A DNA stretch of 64,000 nt from Bacillus shivajii (GTDB lineage Bacteria; Bacillota; Bacilli; Bacillales; Salisediminibacteriaceae): positions 3,968,001-4,032,000 of the forward strand of contig NZ_CP084703.1 of the NCBI RefSeq assembly GCF_020519665.1, in the 5' to 3' direction. The position numbers and the translations under genes are program-made. This document shows positions 1-7,781 of this stretch, in pieces. The notes beneath the pieces were generated by a model. It had not been told where the DNA came from, made no database searches, and saw only the letters and a list, made by a program, of their open reading frames with translations. How positions within the stretch are numbered: position 1 is the first letter of the stretch; each line of letters opens with the position of its first letter.

Positions 1-1
1 T

Positions 2-94
2 AAAAGCACATGGAACACCTTCCATCAACAATATAGAGAGCGACGCCTTGATGAACTTCGAAAGCTAGAAACAGAGATTAGTCATGTTAGATAG
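2..94 (+). CDS. C-terminal fragment of an unidentified protein (cut by window edge)
   Basis: An open frame enters from the left edge and stops at TAG 92-94. It encodes about 30 residues rich in charged amino acids (ending ETEISHVR), which look helical. No start is visible and the family cannot be named from so little. It is followed after 10 bp by a GTGCC-type palindromic repeat. Reality of the frame is inferred from the helical composition and from its termination just before that repeat. Confidence 0.35.
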   Translation, partial: KSTWNTFHQQYRERRLDELRKLETEISHVR

Positions 95-104
95 GGGTGG
101 CCGT

Positions 105-139
105 TTCGACAAAATCCGGGAAGTGCCTGGCACCTCCCA
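105..139 (+). repeat. GTGCC-type palindromic dispersed repeat, copy 1
   Basis: Begins TTCGACAAAATCCGGGAAG and ends in an imperfect palindrome with arms GGGAAGTGCC and GGCACCTCCC. Related copies lie at 6096-6130 and 22953-22984. It sits directly upstream of the ribosome binding site of the next gene. Confidence 0.7.
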
Positions 140-155
140 CAATAGAGGTGAAGAG

Positions 156-1256
156 ATGTTTTTATCAAACTTTACAATGACAGTCAGCACAGAAAAACAC
201 GTAGAAGAGAATGATAGAGTTGTGCTCATAAAAGATGAGAATCAACAGATCAAGGTTTATCATTTGAAGGGTTATTATATAACCACTTTGAACGAAGAAG
301 TGAGCAGTATGCTAGCTGATGAGTCTACTAAATATGAATGCTATATTACAGACGTTCAGTATCGAACCGAAACCGTTTTTCATCGAAAAGATGAGTTTTA
401 TGAGGATTATCCTTACTTAAGTATAAAATTACACTTTATTAAGGAGGCAACTCCTTATTTTCTCAACCAAAAGATCAATGTCATCGACGGGCAGTATTTA
501 GATACGAAAGACATTTCCGAACAGCTACAGAATCAATCCAACATACCGACCATTGTTAAAATGAAGGTTCCGATGACTAGTATTCGATTTTCTGCTTACC
601 AGCCGATGATTTTATCGAGAAGTAACAATCGTTTTGCATTAAAAAATACGAAGAATGCCAAAGACAACGTTTTTACTCCTATATACCATCACTTATTCGA
701 TTCGTTATTTCCATTTGATGGAGAATATGAAAATGTCGTTTATATTGGTGGATATGAGCTCGTTCGAGACCGAAATCCACAAGATATATTGAAGGAAAAA
801 AATGATGTTAAGCGCAAGTTCGGGATTGATGATTCAGACCCATCACTTAGTATGATGTATAAAAAGAAGTCATCCAAATATCTACAAGCTTTAGACGCTG
901 TAAAAACAAAATACTATTATACTGAAATAGTATTAAGCAATATTAGTCTTCATAAAGCGGCAGAAAAAGTCAATCTCTGCGTCCCTCCCCAACGAGAAGA
1001 TTGGAGAGAGTTGAGAGTGCGAGATTGGGAAATACAAGAGACTAAACCTGACACACACGAAAATAACGGTGTTAAACCGTATCCAAAAGTGTCTAGTGAA
1101 TTAGGAATGTTAATGGACCTAGGCCAACAAGAGCACGAAAGAAAAATTGCAACAGGAGAATACGAGACATACGATCCGACCTATGACTCTAAGTCAGTGT
1201 CCTATATGGAAGATGACGATCGATATTTGCAAAGAGTACGGGATGGAGAAGAATAA
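156..1256 (+). CDS. Hypothetical protein, about 366 aa
   Basis: I do not recognise the family. An in-frame ATG exists at 84, but ATG 156 is preferred: GAGGTG lies 5 bp upstream, and the earlier codons are encoded by the dispersed repeat at 105-139. The protein has no signal peptide or membrane segment. It is rich in charged residues and tyrosine; its middle (YENVVYIGGYELVRDRNP) looks like a beta-strand core, and the last 80 residues are acidic and probably disordered. A decayed copy of codons near the 3' end is found at 4796-4853, so the gene once had a second, now degraded, relative nearby. A bidirectional terminator follows at 1356-1386. Confidence 0.75.
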   Translation: MFLSNFTMTVSTEKHVEENDRVVLIKDENQQIKVYHLKGYYITTLNEEVSSMLADESTKYECYITDVQYRTETVFHRKDEFYEDYPYLSIKLHFIKEATPYFLNQKINVIDGQYLDTKDISEQLQNQSNIPTIVKMKVPMTSIRFSAYQPMILSRSNNRFALKNTKNAKDNVFTPIYHHLFDSLFPFDGEYENVVYIGGYELVRDRNPQDILKEKNDVKRKFGIDDSDPSLSMMYKKKSSKYLQALDAVKTKYYYTEIVLSNISLHKAAEKVNLCVPPQREDWRELRVRDWEIQETKPDTHENNGVKPYPKVSSELGMLMDLGQQEHERKIATGEYETYDPTYDSKSVSYMEDDDRYLQRVRDGEE

Positions 1257-1355
1257 AATAGGTGTTTTCTCTCGACGAATTATCGTAACTTATTCATGGA
1301 AAGATTTTTAGATCATAAACATAACACCTAGCTCTAGAGGTTATGTGGCATAAAA

Positions 1356-1386
1356 AACTCACTATGATGTTGTCCCATAGTGAGTT
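1356..1386. terminator. Bidirectional terminator hairpin
   Basis: Perfect 11-bp stem AACTCACTATG / CATAGTGAGTT with a 9-nt loop. A run of six A on the left gives a U-tract for the minus strand (chemoreceptor gene); the right side is T-rich for the plus strand. The same stem theme recurs at 22878-22904. Confidence 0.75.
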
Positions 1387-1513
1387 TAATCATTTTATAT
1401 GTATGAGCAGTAAATATCTCCCTTAGTATTCTTCAAAGATATTTATCTTTTCCTTCAAAGTTCAGAATACTAACATTGTTGGGTTTTATAACTAATTGTT
1501 GTAAGATCATTTA

Positions 1514-2310
1514 TTACGTACGATTTGTTACTTTAAATTTCTTAACGAGTTGATCCAATTGAGTAGATAAATCCTGCAATTCTGTACTCATATTTGTAAG
1601 GTCGTTCATTGCTGAGGTTTGTTGATCTGTCGAAGCAGCAATTTCTTCTGTACTTGCTCGTGATTCTTCTACAACAGCGGAAGTGTTATTAATCGATCCA
1701 TTCACCTGTTCACTACTTTCAGTAAGTTCTTTGATCGTTTCGGTTATTTCAGCTGTTTGTTCCTTAATAGAACCTGTTGATTGATTAATATCTCGAATTG
1801 CCTTTTCGGTATGCTCGACTTCTTCTACCATTCCATCAATCTCATGACCACTTACTTTCGTATCATCAACAATTTCTTCGATGCCATTTTGAATCTCACT
1901 AATTAATTCCTGAATTTGTTCAGTTGAATCTTTAGACTGTGTTGCAAGCTTCCTTACCTCATCAGCTACGACAGCAAAACCTTTTCCATTCTCTCCAGCC
2001 CTTGCAGCTTCAATCGAAGCATTTAATGCTAATAAATTTGTTTGTTCAGCAATCCCATTAATAATTGTTTTTTTAGAATAAAGCGAATAATGACATATGC
2101 GCCTAGTGCTCCTAATAGAATGCTAACCCCGGTTGTGACGATATTTACCGCTAACACATTCTGAATATAATGTTGTGCAATCTCGGAGGCAGTTGCACTT
2201 AGTGATGTAATTACAAAAATCAGAATGACGATCATGATCGTTAATTTCGCTTGTAAATTAAGCCTGACGTTCCTTCCATTTAACTTTCCTATCCCTCTTT
2301 TTTTCTCCAT
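1514..2310 (-). pseudogene. Methyl-accepting chemotaxis protein, internally deleted and frameshifted
   Basis: The 5' part (ATG 2310, strong GGAGGGG site) encodes an N-terminal tail and two membrane helices ending IIRFILKK. It then runs out of frame into the conserved MCP signalling tip ([19 protein letters not shown], then [13 protein letters not shown]) and the C-terminal coiled coil, ending KFKVTNRT. The HAMP domain and the first methylation helix are absent, leaving about 265 codons where typical receptors have 400-650. The frame breaks at a run of seven A near 2072; one extra A would rejoin the frames. So this is either a decayed receptor, a mini-receptor with a homopolymer sequencing error, or slippage-dependent expression. 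A c-di-GMP riboswitch and a promoter lie upstream. Confidence 0.75.
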
Positions 2311-2463
2311 TTTATTTTCCCCTCCAATATTCTAGTACTTCCTCGTCTAAATCTTTGAACGAAATCGTTCTTGTCTATTGTCGTTCTCCCCCATTTCAAT
2401 CAAATCAGCTGAAGTTCAGACAAAAAATAGATAATTGACTCGTGACAATAGGTCTATAAACAT

Positions 2464-2504
2464 AAAAAAAGATCGATACACAGAAAGTACCCATCTTTTT
2501 TGTT
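2464..2504 (-). terminator. Intrinsic terminator behind the riboswitch (probable expression platform)
   Basis: Read on the minus strand, the riboswitch is followed at once by an AAAAAGAT / ATCTTTTT stem with inner GTAC/GTAT pairing and a run of seven T. It lies between the aptamer and the receptor start at 2310. This arrangement suggests transcription attenuation controlled by c-di-GMP; which ligand state terminates cannot be read from sequence alone. Confidence 0.6.
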
Positions 2505-2507
2505 TTT

Positions 2508-2585
2508 TCGGCAACCCGACTGCCATAGTGCTTCCACCTTAGGCTCGTAGCTTTGCGTCCTTATCTTTCAATAAGTTTGCTATTA
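2508..2585 (-). ncRNA. Cyclic di-GMP-I (GEMM-I) riboswitch aptamer
   Basis: Read on the minus strand the element has the conserved GEMM-I order: AGCAAAC, a GAAA tetraloop stem, GGACGCAAAGC, the GCCTAAGG segment, then GGCAGTCGGGTTGCC. These are the hallmark segments of the class I c-di-GMP aptamer. It lies about 200 bp upstream of the frameshifted chemoreceptor gene, downstream of a promoter-like sequence at 2617-2660, and is followed by a terminator hairpin. Known GEMM riboswitches often control motility, chemotaxis and surface genes, which matches the neighbours (CheX-like and CheY-like proteins, and an HD-GYP protein at 7.8 kb). Confidence 0.88.
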
Positions 2586-2616
2586 TCGTTAAACATTACC
2601 TATTTGAAACTTTTTG

Positions 2617-2660
2617 ACTACTTCATTATACATATCCTCGCGCTAAATTTCTATCTATTT
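2617..2660 (-). promoter_or_regulatory. Promoter with AAATAGATAGAA box (riboswitch/receptor)
   Basis: On the minus strand a perfect TATAAT (2625-2630) lies 18 bp downstream of AAATAGATAGAA (2649-2660). Exactly the same box, spacing and -10 occur before the CheY-like gene at 5346-5381, and the sequence downstream of the -10 is alike in both (AGTCAAAAAGTT and AGTAAAAAAGTT). The -35 region is far from TTGACA, so an activator or an alternative sigma factor may be involved. Confidence 0.6.
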
Positions 2661-2789
2661 CGACATATTTTTCAAGGAGAATTTAATAAATTCTGACACC
2701 TTACAATTCCTCTCATTTATATAGGACATCCCCTTGTAAAGTATAGGCATTTTGATGTCATGAGAGGGGAGAAGATTTGAACTGCAGTA

Positions 2790-3056
2790 TATAAGAAAAG
2801 CGCAAGGCGACCGCCTATCGGCGACAAGCACTGCCTCTTTCTCTACTAGCGCTGCTTTGTAGTTTATCCGTCCACCGCGCAATACGCCACGTCCTGTGGC
2901 ATGCGCGGCATTAGGATGTCCTATCCGTCGAGGCAATTCGAAGCTTACTCGTGATGAAACGTTCTTTGGAATAGCCGGCAAGAAGAAGTCGATCTTCTTA
3001 GACTTCAATTGACTGGGCGAAGTGACCTCGAGCCGATGGCGCCTGGAGCTAGACAC
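2790..3056. repeat. Bacillaceae-type GC-rich intergenic repeat
   Basis: A block clearly richer in G+C than its surroundings, running from GAAAAGCGCAAGGCGACC to GGCGCCTGGAGCTAG. From memory, ends of this type (GCGCTTTTC and TAGCTCCAGGCGCC) mark a family of long intergenic repeats dispersed in Bacillaceae genomes. One frame is open through it (133 codons), but composition and low-complexity translation argue against a protein. Confidence 0.55.
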
Positions 3057-3298
3057 CTAGCGAGAGTGAGAAATTTTATACTTTTTACTCTCAAAGAAAG
3101 CCACGAATATGCTTAAGCACCTTCGCAGCATAGATAACACGCGTTAATTTTGTATAAAAGTGTTGACAAGTAAACCTTAGAACCGTCACTTCGGTCATTT
3201 TTCTTCTTATCAAAAATTCTTGTAGGTCTTTATTTCATAATACATAGAGTAGTGGCCAATCTGATTCGTTCAAACTTATGACTTCTTGCAGCAGGAGC
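3057..3298. other. Intergenic stretch without recognised genes
   Basis: A-T rich sequence between the GC-rich repeat and the small membrane protein gene. A TTGACA at 3164-3169 is visible, but no matching -10 or gene start follows. Nothing else is recognised. Confidence 0.4.
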
Positions 3299-3619
3299 TT
3301 ATTCACTTTCCAACTGATCTAGTAATTCATAAATTGAAACACCTTCACCTATACTTATAAACGGATTATCTTCTAATGGATGAACAGATTGAATATTGGG
3401 TTCAGTTGTACCCTCTGCTTGCACCTGAACGTTTTCGATGTCTTCTTTTTTTACTTCTTCATCTAAAATGAATCGCTCTGTACTTGAAGTTTTCTCTTGA
3501 TGTACTTCATTAATAACCGCTGTTTCACTAGAATTATTACTTCCAAAAATTAGCCAAAAAAATAACCCCCATACTCCTAAACATAAGAGAACCATAAATC
3601 CTATCGTTATATATTTCAT
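3299..3619 (-). CDS. Small membrane-anchored hypothetical protein, 106 aa
   Basis: One N-terminal membrane segment (about residues 4-25, MVLLCLGVWGLFFWLIFG) is followed by an acidic, probably extended tail ending SIYELLDQLESE. The ATG at 3619 has GGGGA 7 bp upstream. It lies 67 bp downstream of the CheX-like gene on the same strand, so the two are likely co-transcribed and may share a role at the membrane chemotaxis apparatus. I do not recognise the family. Confidence 0.65.
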   Translation of the reverse strand: MKYITIGFMVLLCLGVWGLFFWLIFGSNNSSETAVINEVHQEKTSSTERFILDEEVKKEDIENVQVQAEGTTEPNIQSVHPLEDNPFISIGEGVSIYELLDQLESE

Positions 3620-3686
3620 AACTAATCCCCTACTCCACTTTTGTTTTTCTAAATGCCCAATGATTCTGCGATTTTCCTATTTGAGA

Positions 3687-4169
3687 TTATGATGCTTCCC
3701 TTTTCATCATCATAATGATGTTGATTGTTTCATCACTTGTAACATTAATCGGAATCTTGACAGCATGATTAAATGCTGTAAATTTTGAATTACCTGAGAT
3801 TACAGCTGGTGGTGAAATATCAAGTCTAATGTCTCTTAAAGATATACTTGTTGCCATATTACCTGAAATCATGTTGCCAAGTTCAGCAATAAATGATTCT
3901 AGCATTTCTCCCTCAATTATTGAGCCGAACATCCCTTGAGCAATTAAGCCGAATGTCGATGTCTCACCCTCAATTAGGACTTGGCCATTTAAATCACCAG
4001 TAATACCTATAAGAACCCCTATCTCACGTAGGTAATAAGGTTTTTCAGTTAATGTTGGTTCATTTACCTCTACCTGAATTGGAATGACATCTTTTACACT
4101 CTGCACCATCCCATCTATACTTTCTTTTAATGAATCATCATACTTATTTTTCACAATTGTTTCGATCAC
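3687..4169 (-). CDS. cheX: CheX-like chemotaxis phosphatase, 160 aa
   Basis: CheX/CheC-family proteins dephosphorylate CheY-P. The signature ESFIAELGNMISGN is present, with Glu96 and Asn99 as the presumed catalytic pair. Length (160 aa) is normal for CheX, and only one such motif is present, unlike CheC with two. The start is a GTG at 4169 with GGTGGGG upstream. The neighbours are a small membrane protein downstream and a CheY-like regulator upstream, so a CheX-CheY pair acting on one phosphoryl signal is plausible. It may serve a c-di-GMP or surface-sensing pathway rather than the main flagellar chemotaxis operon, which is not here. Confidence 0.85.
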   Translation of the reverse strand: MIETIVKNKYDDSLKESIDGMVQSVKDVIPIQVEVNEPTLTEKPYYLREIGVLIGITGDLNGQVLIEGETSTFGLIAQGMFGSIIEGEMLESFIAELGNMISGNMATSISLRDIRLDISPPAVISGNSKFTAFNHAVKIPINVTSDETINIIMMMKREAS

Positions 4170-4580
4170 TTACCCCACCGTCCTTTTTTCATTCACCCTT
4201 CTAAATTACTTCTTTGTCACTTGTAATAACTACACCATCGACCAATGTCATGTCATTTTTAGAAGTAAAATATTTGAGTGACTCCTTCTTATATATCTAA
4301 TGCTTTGCGCATGGTCATATAGAACTACTTATATGCCGAGAAAAATCTTACCATAGGTATTTATAACCATCAATGCTACTTTTCTACAAAAGTGTTTCAT
4401 AATATTCTTTATGTTTGTTTTAACAAGAAGCGATGGCAGCAATTTTTTCATTAATACATCAATGGTAAAGACGGGACTATTAAAGAGTTAGATTAATTGT
4501 TGAACGAATATTATCAAATTAAATCGAAGTAACTCTAAGGACTACCACCCTGATAAAAATCAGTACATCATTTGCTACAA

Positions 4581-4612
4581 AAAAACACCTGTACTAATGT
4601 CCAGGTGTTTTT
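4581..4612 (-). terminator. Intrinsic terminator
   Basis: Stem AAAAACACCTG / CAGGTGTTTTT with a 10-nt loop, flanked by A and T runs so that it can work in both directions. It probably ends minus-strand transcription from the CheY-like gene. Confidence 0.7.
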
Positions 4613-4795
4613 CACACAATCATACTCTAGAGAATTGTGTTTATATGTAAAAAAAGTGGTAAATGTGTATTGTTTAACGCTACTCCTACACTTAAATAAG
4701 TGTAACTACTGTTTAGAATATTTACTCTGTGACCATATGAATTCATTAACGCCTCAAGGGCATGTATAGCACTTTGATATCTCATTGTGAGAAAA

Positions 4796-4853
4796 CGTAT
4801 TCAAAAGTATCTAGTGAATTGGGATGTTGATGAACCTAAGCCAACAAAGTTAC
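4796..4853 (+). pseudogene. Relic resembling the 3' end of the gene at 156-1256
   Basis: About 58 bp align with 1077-1137 at roughly 80 percent by eye, including TCTAGTGAATT and CCAACAA. Frame and flanking homology are lost. It shows that a related gene copy once lay here, or that a fragment was copied from the 1.1 kb locus. Confidence 0.6.
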
Positions 4854-4867
4854 GCCTGACTTTTTAC

Positions 4868-5224
4868 CTATAATACCTTTTGTATAGCCTCTTCAACCCG
4901 TTCATCCGAAAACGGCTTGATGATAAAATCCTTAGCCCCAGCCTGTATCGACTCGACAACCATCTGTTGTTGCCCCATTGCTGAACATATGATAACAGTT
5001 GCATTAGGATCTTCATTTTTAATTATTTTTATCGCTTCTATTCCATTCATAATTGGCATTGTAATATCCATCGTAACTAAATCAGGTTGCAATTCTCGGT
5101 ACTTTTCAATAGCTTCCTGACCATCTTCAGCTTCACCAACGACCTCATGTCCGATTTTCTTTAAAATATTTTTTAAATGCATTCTCATAAAGGCTGCATC
5201 ATCAGTTACTAATACTTTTGCCAA
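4868..5224 (-). CDS. cheY: CheY-like single-domain response regulator, 118 aa
   Basis: A stand-alone receiver domain with all key residues: Asp8 and Asp9 (TDDAAF), phospho-acceptor Asp53 (VTMDITMP), Ser81 and Lys103 (IIKPF). The motif TMDITMPIMNG is typical of CheY. The start is TTG 5224 with AAAGGGTGATC upstream. There is no output domain, so it acts by binding a partner such as the flagellar switch or a kinase. It is preceded by a promoter sharing a box with the riboswitch/receptor unit, suggesting co-regulation, and the CheX-like phosphatase lies downstream. Confidence 0.9.
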   Translation of the reverse strand: MAKVLVTDDAAFMRMHLKNILKKIGHEVVGEAEDGQEAIEKYRELQPDLVTMDITMPIMNGIEAIKIIKNEDPNATVIICSAMGQQQMVVESIQAGAKDFIIKPFSDERVEEAIQKVL

Positions 5225-5331
5225 TTAGATCACCCTTTCAATATGTTAATAACTTTCTAGTACTTTCAAATCACTAATCGATGTAGAGTAAGGATAGGTT
5301 GTTAGACTTATTAAGCTTCTATTTATGTAAC

Positions 5332-5381
5332 TTTTTTACTATTCCATTATACACGAATTAGACTGAAAATTCTATCTATTT
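5332..5381 (-). promoter_or_regulatory. Promoter with AAATAGATAGAA box (cheY-like gene)
   Basis: Minus-strand TATAAT at 5346-5351 and AAATAGATAGAA at 5370-5381, 18 bp apart. It aligns without gaps to the promoter at 2617-2660. The sequence between start point and gene (5225-5331) shows no riboswitch. Confidence 0.6.
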
Positions 5382-5529
5382 GGGCGGATATCAAAAACAT
5401 TATTTTATTAACAGGCTACCGTAAACAAATACCTCAGCACGTTTTTTTATGTGAAATTCTATTACCTATAAAAGATATTGTAAGTGTTTGAAAGCACCCA
5501 ATGTCCCCCAACAAACAACTGGATTTTAA

Positions 5530-5847
5530 TAAACACAAAAGCAACCACCATATCTTCTCATATCGAGGATTCCCCCTATGCTCAAGCCATCCCGCTTCTA
5601 TTAATCTATTTAAAGCTCATTCATTTCTTTCGGAGACAAACCAATTATCTGCTGTCTTACAAAACCAACCGTCAGTCGGTGTTAAATTAACGTTTCTACT
5701 TCTCCTTTTTTTCTGCTCTTCGATCCATAGGTCAAGGTCAGCAGCATAACCTGACCAATAGATCATTTGATCAAACACGACCGCTAAGTCGATCCCCCGT
5801 TAACATAACAGCTCTTCTTTGGTAACCGGCCCTCGGATTTCTAGCAT
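5530..5847 (-). pseudogene. Decayed paralogue of the winged-helix-like gene at 63599-63985
   Basis: Reading from ATG 5847 on the minus strand gives MLEIRGPVTKEELLC, a stop, then DLAVVFDQMIYWSGYAADL and WIEEQKK, then TPTDGWFCKTA, another stop, and LNRLIEAGWLEHRGNPRYE. Each block matches the intact protein at the right end of the window in order, with an internal deletion after GWFCKTA. At least two in-frame stops show that it is not functional. Confidence 0.8.
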
Positions 5848-5885
5848 ATTAAACCTCTATTCGAAAATATAATATTGTATTCTGA

Positions 5886-6070
5886 GGGTTGCTTGTATTT
5901 CCAATCGAGTTGCTTGTATTTCCAATCGAGTTGCTTGTATTTGCATGAAAGTTGATTGTATTTGCATGAAAGTTGATTGTATTTGCATGAAAGTTGATTG
6001 TATTTGCATGAAAGTTGATCGTATTCACTCCAAAGTTGCCAGTATCCCGTCCAAACTTACTTCGTATCCT
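5886..6070 (+). repeat. 21-bp tandem repeat array 1
   Basis: About nine units of 21 bp. Two sub-families follow each other: GTTGCTTGTATTTCCAATCGA and then GTTGATTGTATTTGCATGAAA (each exactly one 21-bp unit), grading into diverged units. Related arrays lie at 6453-6581 and 47771-47942. The period leaves a reading frame open, but no translation signal supports a protein. Confidence 0.85.
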
Positions 6071-6095
6071 AAACCTCCCCCCTCTTGCATCCTAG

Positions 6096-6130
6096 TTCGA
6101 CAAATCTCGGGAAGTGACTGGCACCTCCCG
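6096..6130 (+). repeat. GTGCC-type palindromic repeat, copy 2
   Basis: TTCGACAAATCTCGGGAAG followed by TGACTGGCACCTCCC, closely similar to 105-139. On the other strand it forms the last codons of the HTH relic next to it. Confidence 0.65.
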
Positions 6131-6265
6131 CTTCAGTTTGATCAGTACTTGTCTGCGCCATTGCTTTACAGCGTGGACGCTGAGGCCGTACCTTTCAGCG
6201 ATTTCCTTTGGTTTATATCCGTGTATCAAGGCTTTTTTCGCACACGTCCGTTCCCGTTGTGTCAG
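6096..6265 (-). pseudogene. Helix-turn-helix (sigma region-4-like) gene fragment
   Basis: The minus strand encodes QLTQRERTCAKKALIHGYKP, then KEIAERYGLSVHAVKQWRRQ and a basic tail ending in a stop inside the GTGCC-type repeat. The pattern is a sigma-70 region 4 or LuxR-type HTH. No in-frame start is seen: an ATG at about 6273 is one base out of frame and stops precede the HTH. Its junction with a dispersed repeat raises the possibility that it is the tail of a repeat-associated transposase, which is speculative. Confidence 0.5.
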
Positions 6266-6452
6266 CTGGGCTCATTAAAGGTTTTTTTCAATAGAAAAAT
6301 TGACGTTTCGTTAAAAATAATTATTGAAATAAAAAAATATCCCACTATGAAATAAGTCCATAGTGAGGTAGTGAAGCTCTCAACACAAGTTATAAATCAA
6401 GTCTCTTTATACGACTGGAAATACGAAATATAAAGTGAAAATTTCTTCATGT

Positions 6453-6581
6453 TAAGTTGATCGTATCGCACCCAAGTTGCTTGTATTCCCTCCAAAGTTG
6501 CTTGTATTCTCAGCTAAACTGCTAATACCTGCACCTGCGAGCCGAGTTGCCAGTAACTCAACCTTAGCTGCTAGTATCCTC
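6453..6581 (+). repeat. Degenerate 21-bp tandem repeat array 2
   Basis: Diverged units of the form AAGTTGCTTGTATTCCCTCC, same orientation as the array at 5886-6070 and about 400 bp from it. The HTH relic and a small hairpin at 6341-6358 lie between the two arrays. Confidence 0.65.
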
Positions 6582-6641
6582 TTCTATTCCGCGAGCATTC
6601 CATCTTAATTGCACAAGTACCGTCTCAGTACATAATGCAAA

Positions 6642-6678
6642 AAAGCTAGAATTCCTATCAAGTTGAAATTCCAGCTTT
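6642..6678 (-). terminator. Terminator of the HAD phosphatase gene
   Basis: Stem AAAGCTAGAATT / AATTCCAGCTTT with one mismatch, followed on the minus strand by TTTTGCATT. It lies 18 bp after the stop of the HAD gene. Confidence 0.75.
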
Positions 6679-6695
6679 AATTCCTTCTCCACTTT

Positions 6696-7493
6696 TTAGT
6701 CTACCCTAACAACTCCTAGAGCCTTCAACCCGTTATAAACTCCTGAATCCGTGACGTCCGTTGTTTGGCGATTCGCAAACTCATGTAAATCAGGGTGTGC
6801 GTTCCCCATCGCAAAGCCTTCCCCAACGAGTGAAAGCATTTCTTTATCATTCATGCCATCACCGAAAGCAATCGCCTCACTCTTGTCTATGCCAAGCAAG
6901 TCCAACACTTGTTGAACCGCGATCCCTTTATTAACATGATCACGAATGACATCATATGCATGGTCTTTTACACCTGCAACATTGACCGTTGATAAATGGA
7001 TACTCCCCTCTTTTTCATACAAGGAAGGCTCGTTTTTACCTACGTTCAGTAAAGTCACTCCTAAAATGTCATCGATATACTTTGCATCAAACGGCTCATT
7101 CTGTTTTAAATGAAACGTCTTGATAAATTCCTTCGTCAGCTTCGAATCACCGTTCGTAAAAAGATTCTTACCGTTTGTATACATGACAGCTTCATGTCCT
7201 TTTTGTTTTGCGGTGTCGAGAAAAAATTGAATCGTCTCCGCTTCCATCGGTTCCAAAAATACATCTTTTCCTCTATGTACTGCGTAAGCTCCGTTATAGC
7301 CAATAAATGACTCGATGTTTAGTTCTTCTCCAATCTCCTGAATTTCATGGAGAGGACGCCCAGTTGCAAGAAAGACGTCTACCCCTTTGTCTTTCACCTG
7401 TTTAACAGCTTCCTTCGTCGATGCTTCAATCGTATCATCAGGGGTTAAAATCGTTCCATCTATGTCCAAAAATAAAATTTTATAGCTCGGCAT
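6696..7493 (-). CDS. Cof-type HAD-superfamily phosphatase, 265 aa
   Basis: A cytoplasmic haloacid-dehalogenase-type hydrolase of the Cof/IIB branch. Motif I is LFLDIDGTIL (Asp10 nucleophile, Asp12), motif II lies in FLATGR, and the C-terminal motif is AIAFGDGMNDKEML. The cap domain between them and the length of 265 aa are typical. Family members act on sugar phosphates, FMN or pyridoxal phosphate; the substrate cannot be told from sequence. It is divergent from the HD-GYP gene and has its own terminator. Confidence 0.88.
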   Translation of the reverse strand: MPSYKILFLDIDGTILTPDDTIEASTKEAVKQVKDKGVDVFLATGRPLHEIQEIGEELNIESFIGYNGAYAVHRGKDVFLEPMEAETIQFFLDTAKQKGHEAVMYTNGKNLFTNGDSKLTKEFIKTFHLKQNEPFDAKYIDDILGVTLLNVGKNEPSLYEKEGSIHLSTVNVAGVKDHAYDVIRDHVNKGIAVQQVLDLLGIDKSEAIAFGDGMNDKEMLSLVGEGFAMGNAHPDLHEFANRQTTDVTDSGVYNGLKALGVVRVD

Positions 7494-7781
7494 ATGTACA
7501 CTCCTTATATAGAACTTCGTTCAATTATAACAAATGTGCCATATAATTACTGTTAGGTTTGGTTTCATTTATTAATTTTATAGAAGCGCAAAAAGCTAGA
7601 AAATTCTAGGGATAATTTACAATCCCCCTTTTTCAAATTTACTTCATTCACTTAAACTAGGAACTTGTATGTGGTATTATAGTACTACTCAGAATATCCC
7701 GAAATAAATATATTAATATATTAAACCCCATATGTAATAACAAGCTTAATATACCTAAAGAAAAAGAAAAGGTGATCCATA
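7494..7781. other. Divergent intergenic region, HAD and HD-GYP genes
   Basis: A-T rich region carrying promoters for both directions. A perfect 14-bp palindrome CTAGAAAATTCTAG lies at 7596-7609 and could be a protein-binding site. The plus-strand gene has AGGTGATC before its ATG. Confidence 0.45.

Larger units (their letters stand above)
4170..4867. other. Long gap between cheX-like and cheY-like genes
   Basis: About 700 bp without a supported gene. It holds a terminator (4581-4612) and a gene relic (4796-4853). Short open frames on the plus strand lack ribosome binding sites. Confidence 0.5.

Noticed and set aside
2029-2310. Independent 93-aa membrane protein
   Set aside because: Its frame is the N-terminus of the chemoreceptor, separated from the signalling part by a homopolymer frameshift.
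2655-3056. 133-codon open frame on the minus strand
   Set aside because: It lies in a GC-rich dispersed-repeat-like block, has no good ribosome binding site and its translation is not protein-like.
5886-6070. Possible CRISPR array
   Set aside because: Units are contiguous 21-bp tandem repeats without unique spacers, and no cas genes are near.
5945-6355. 136-codon frame with MKVDCIC heptads
   Set aside because: The heptads follow from the 21-bp tandem repeat; the frame then runs antisense through an HTH relic.
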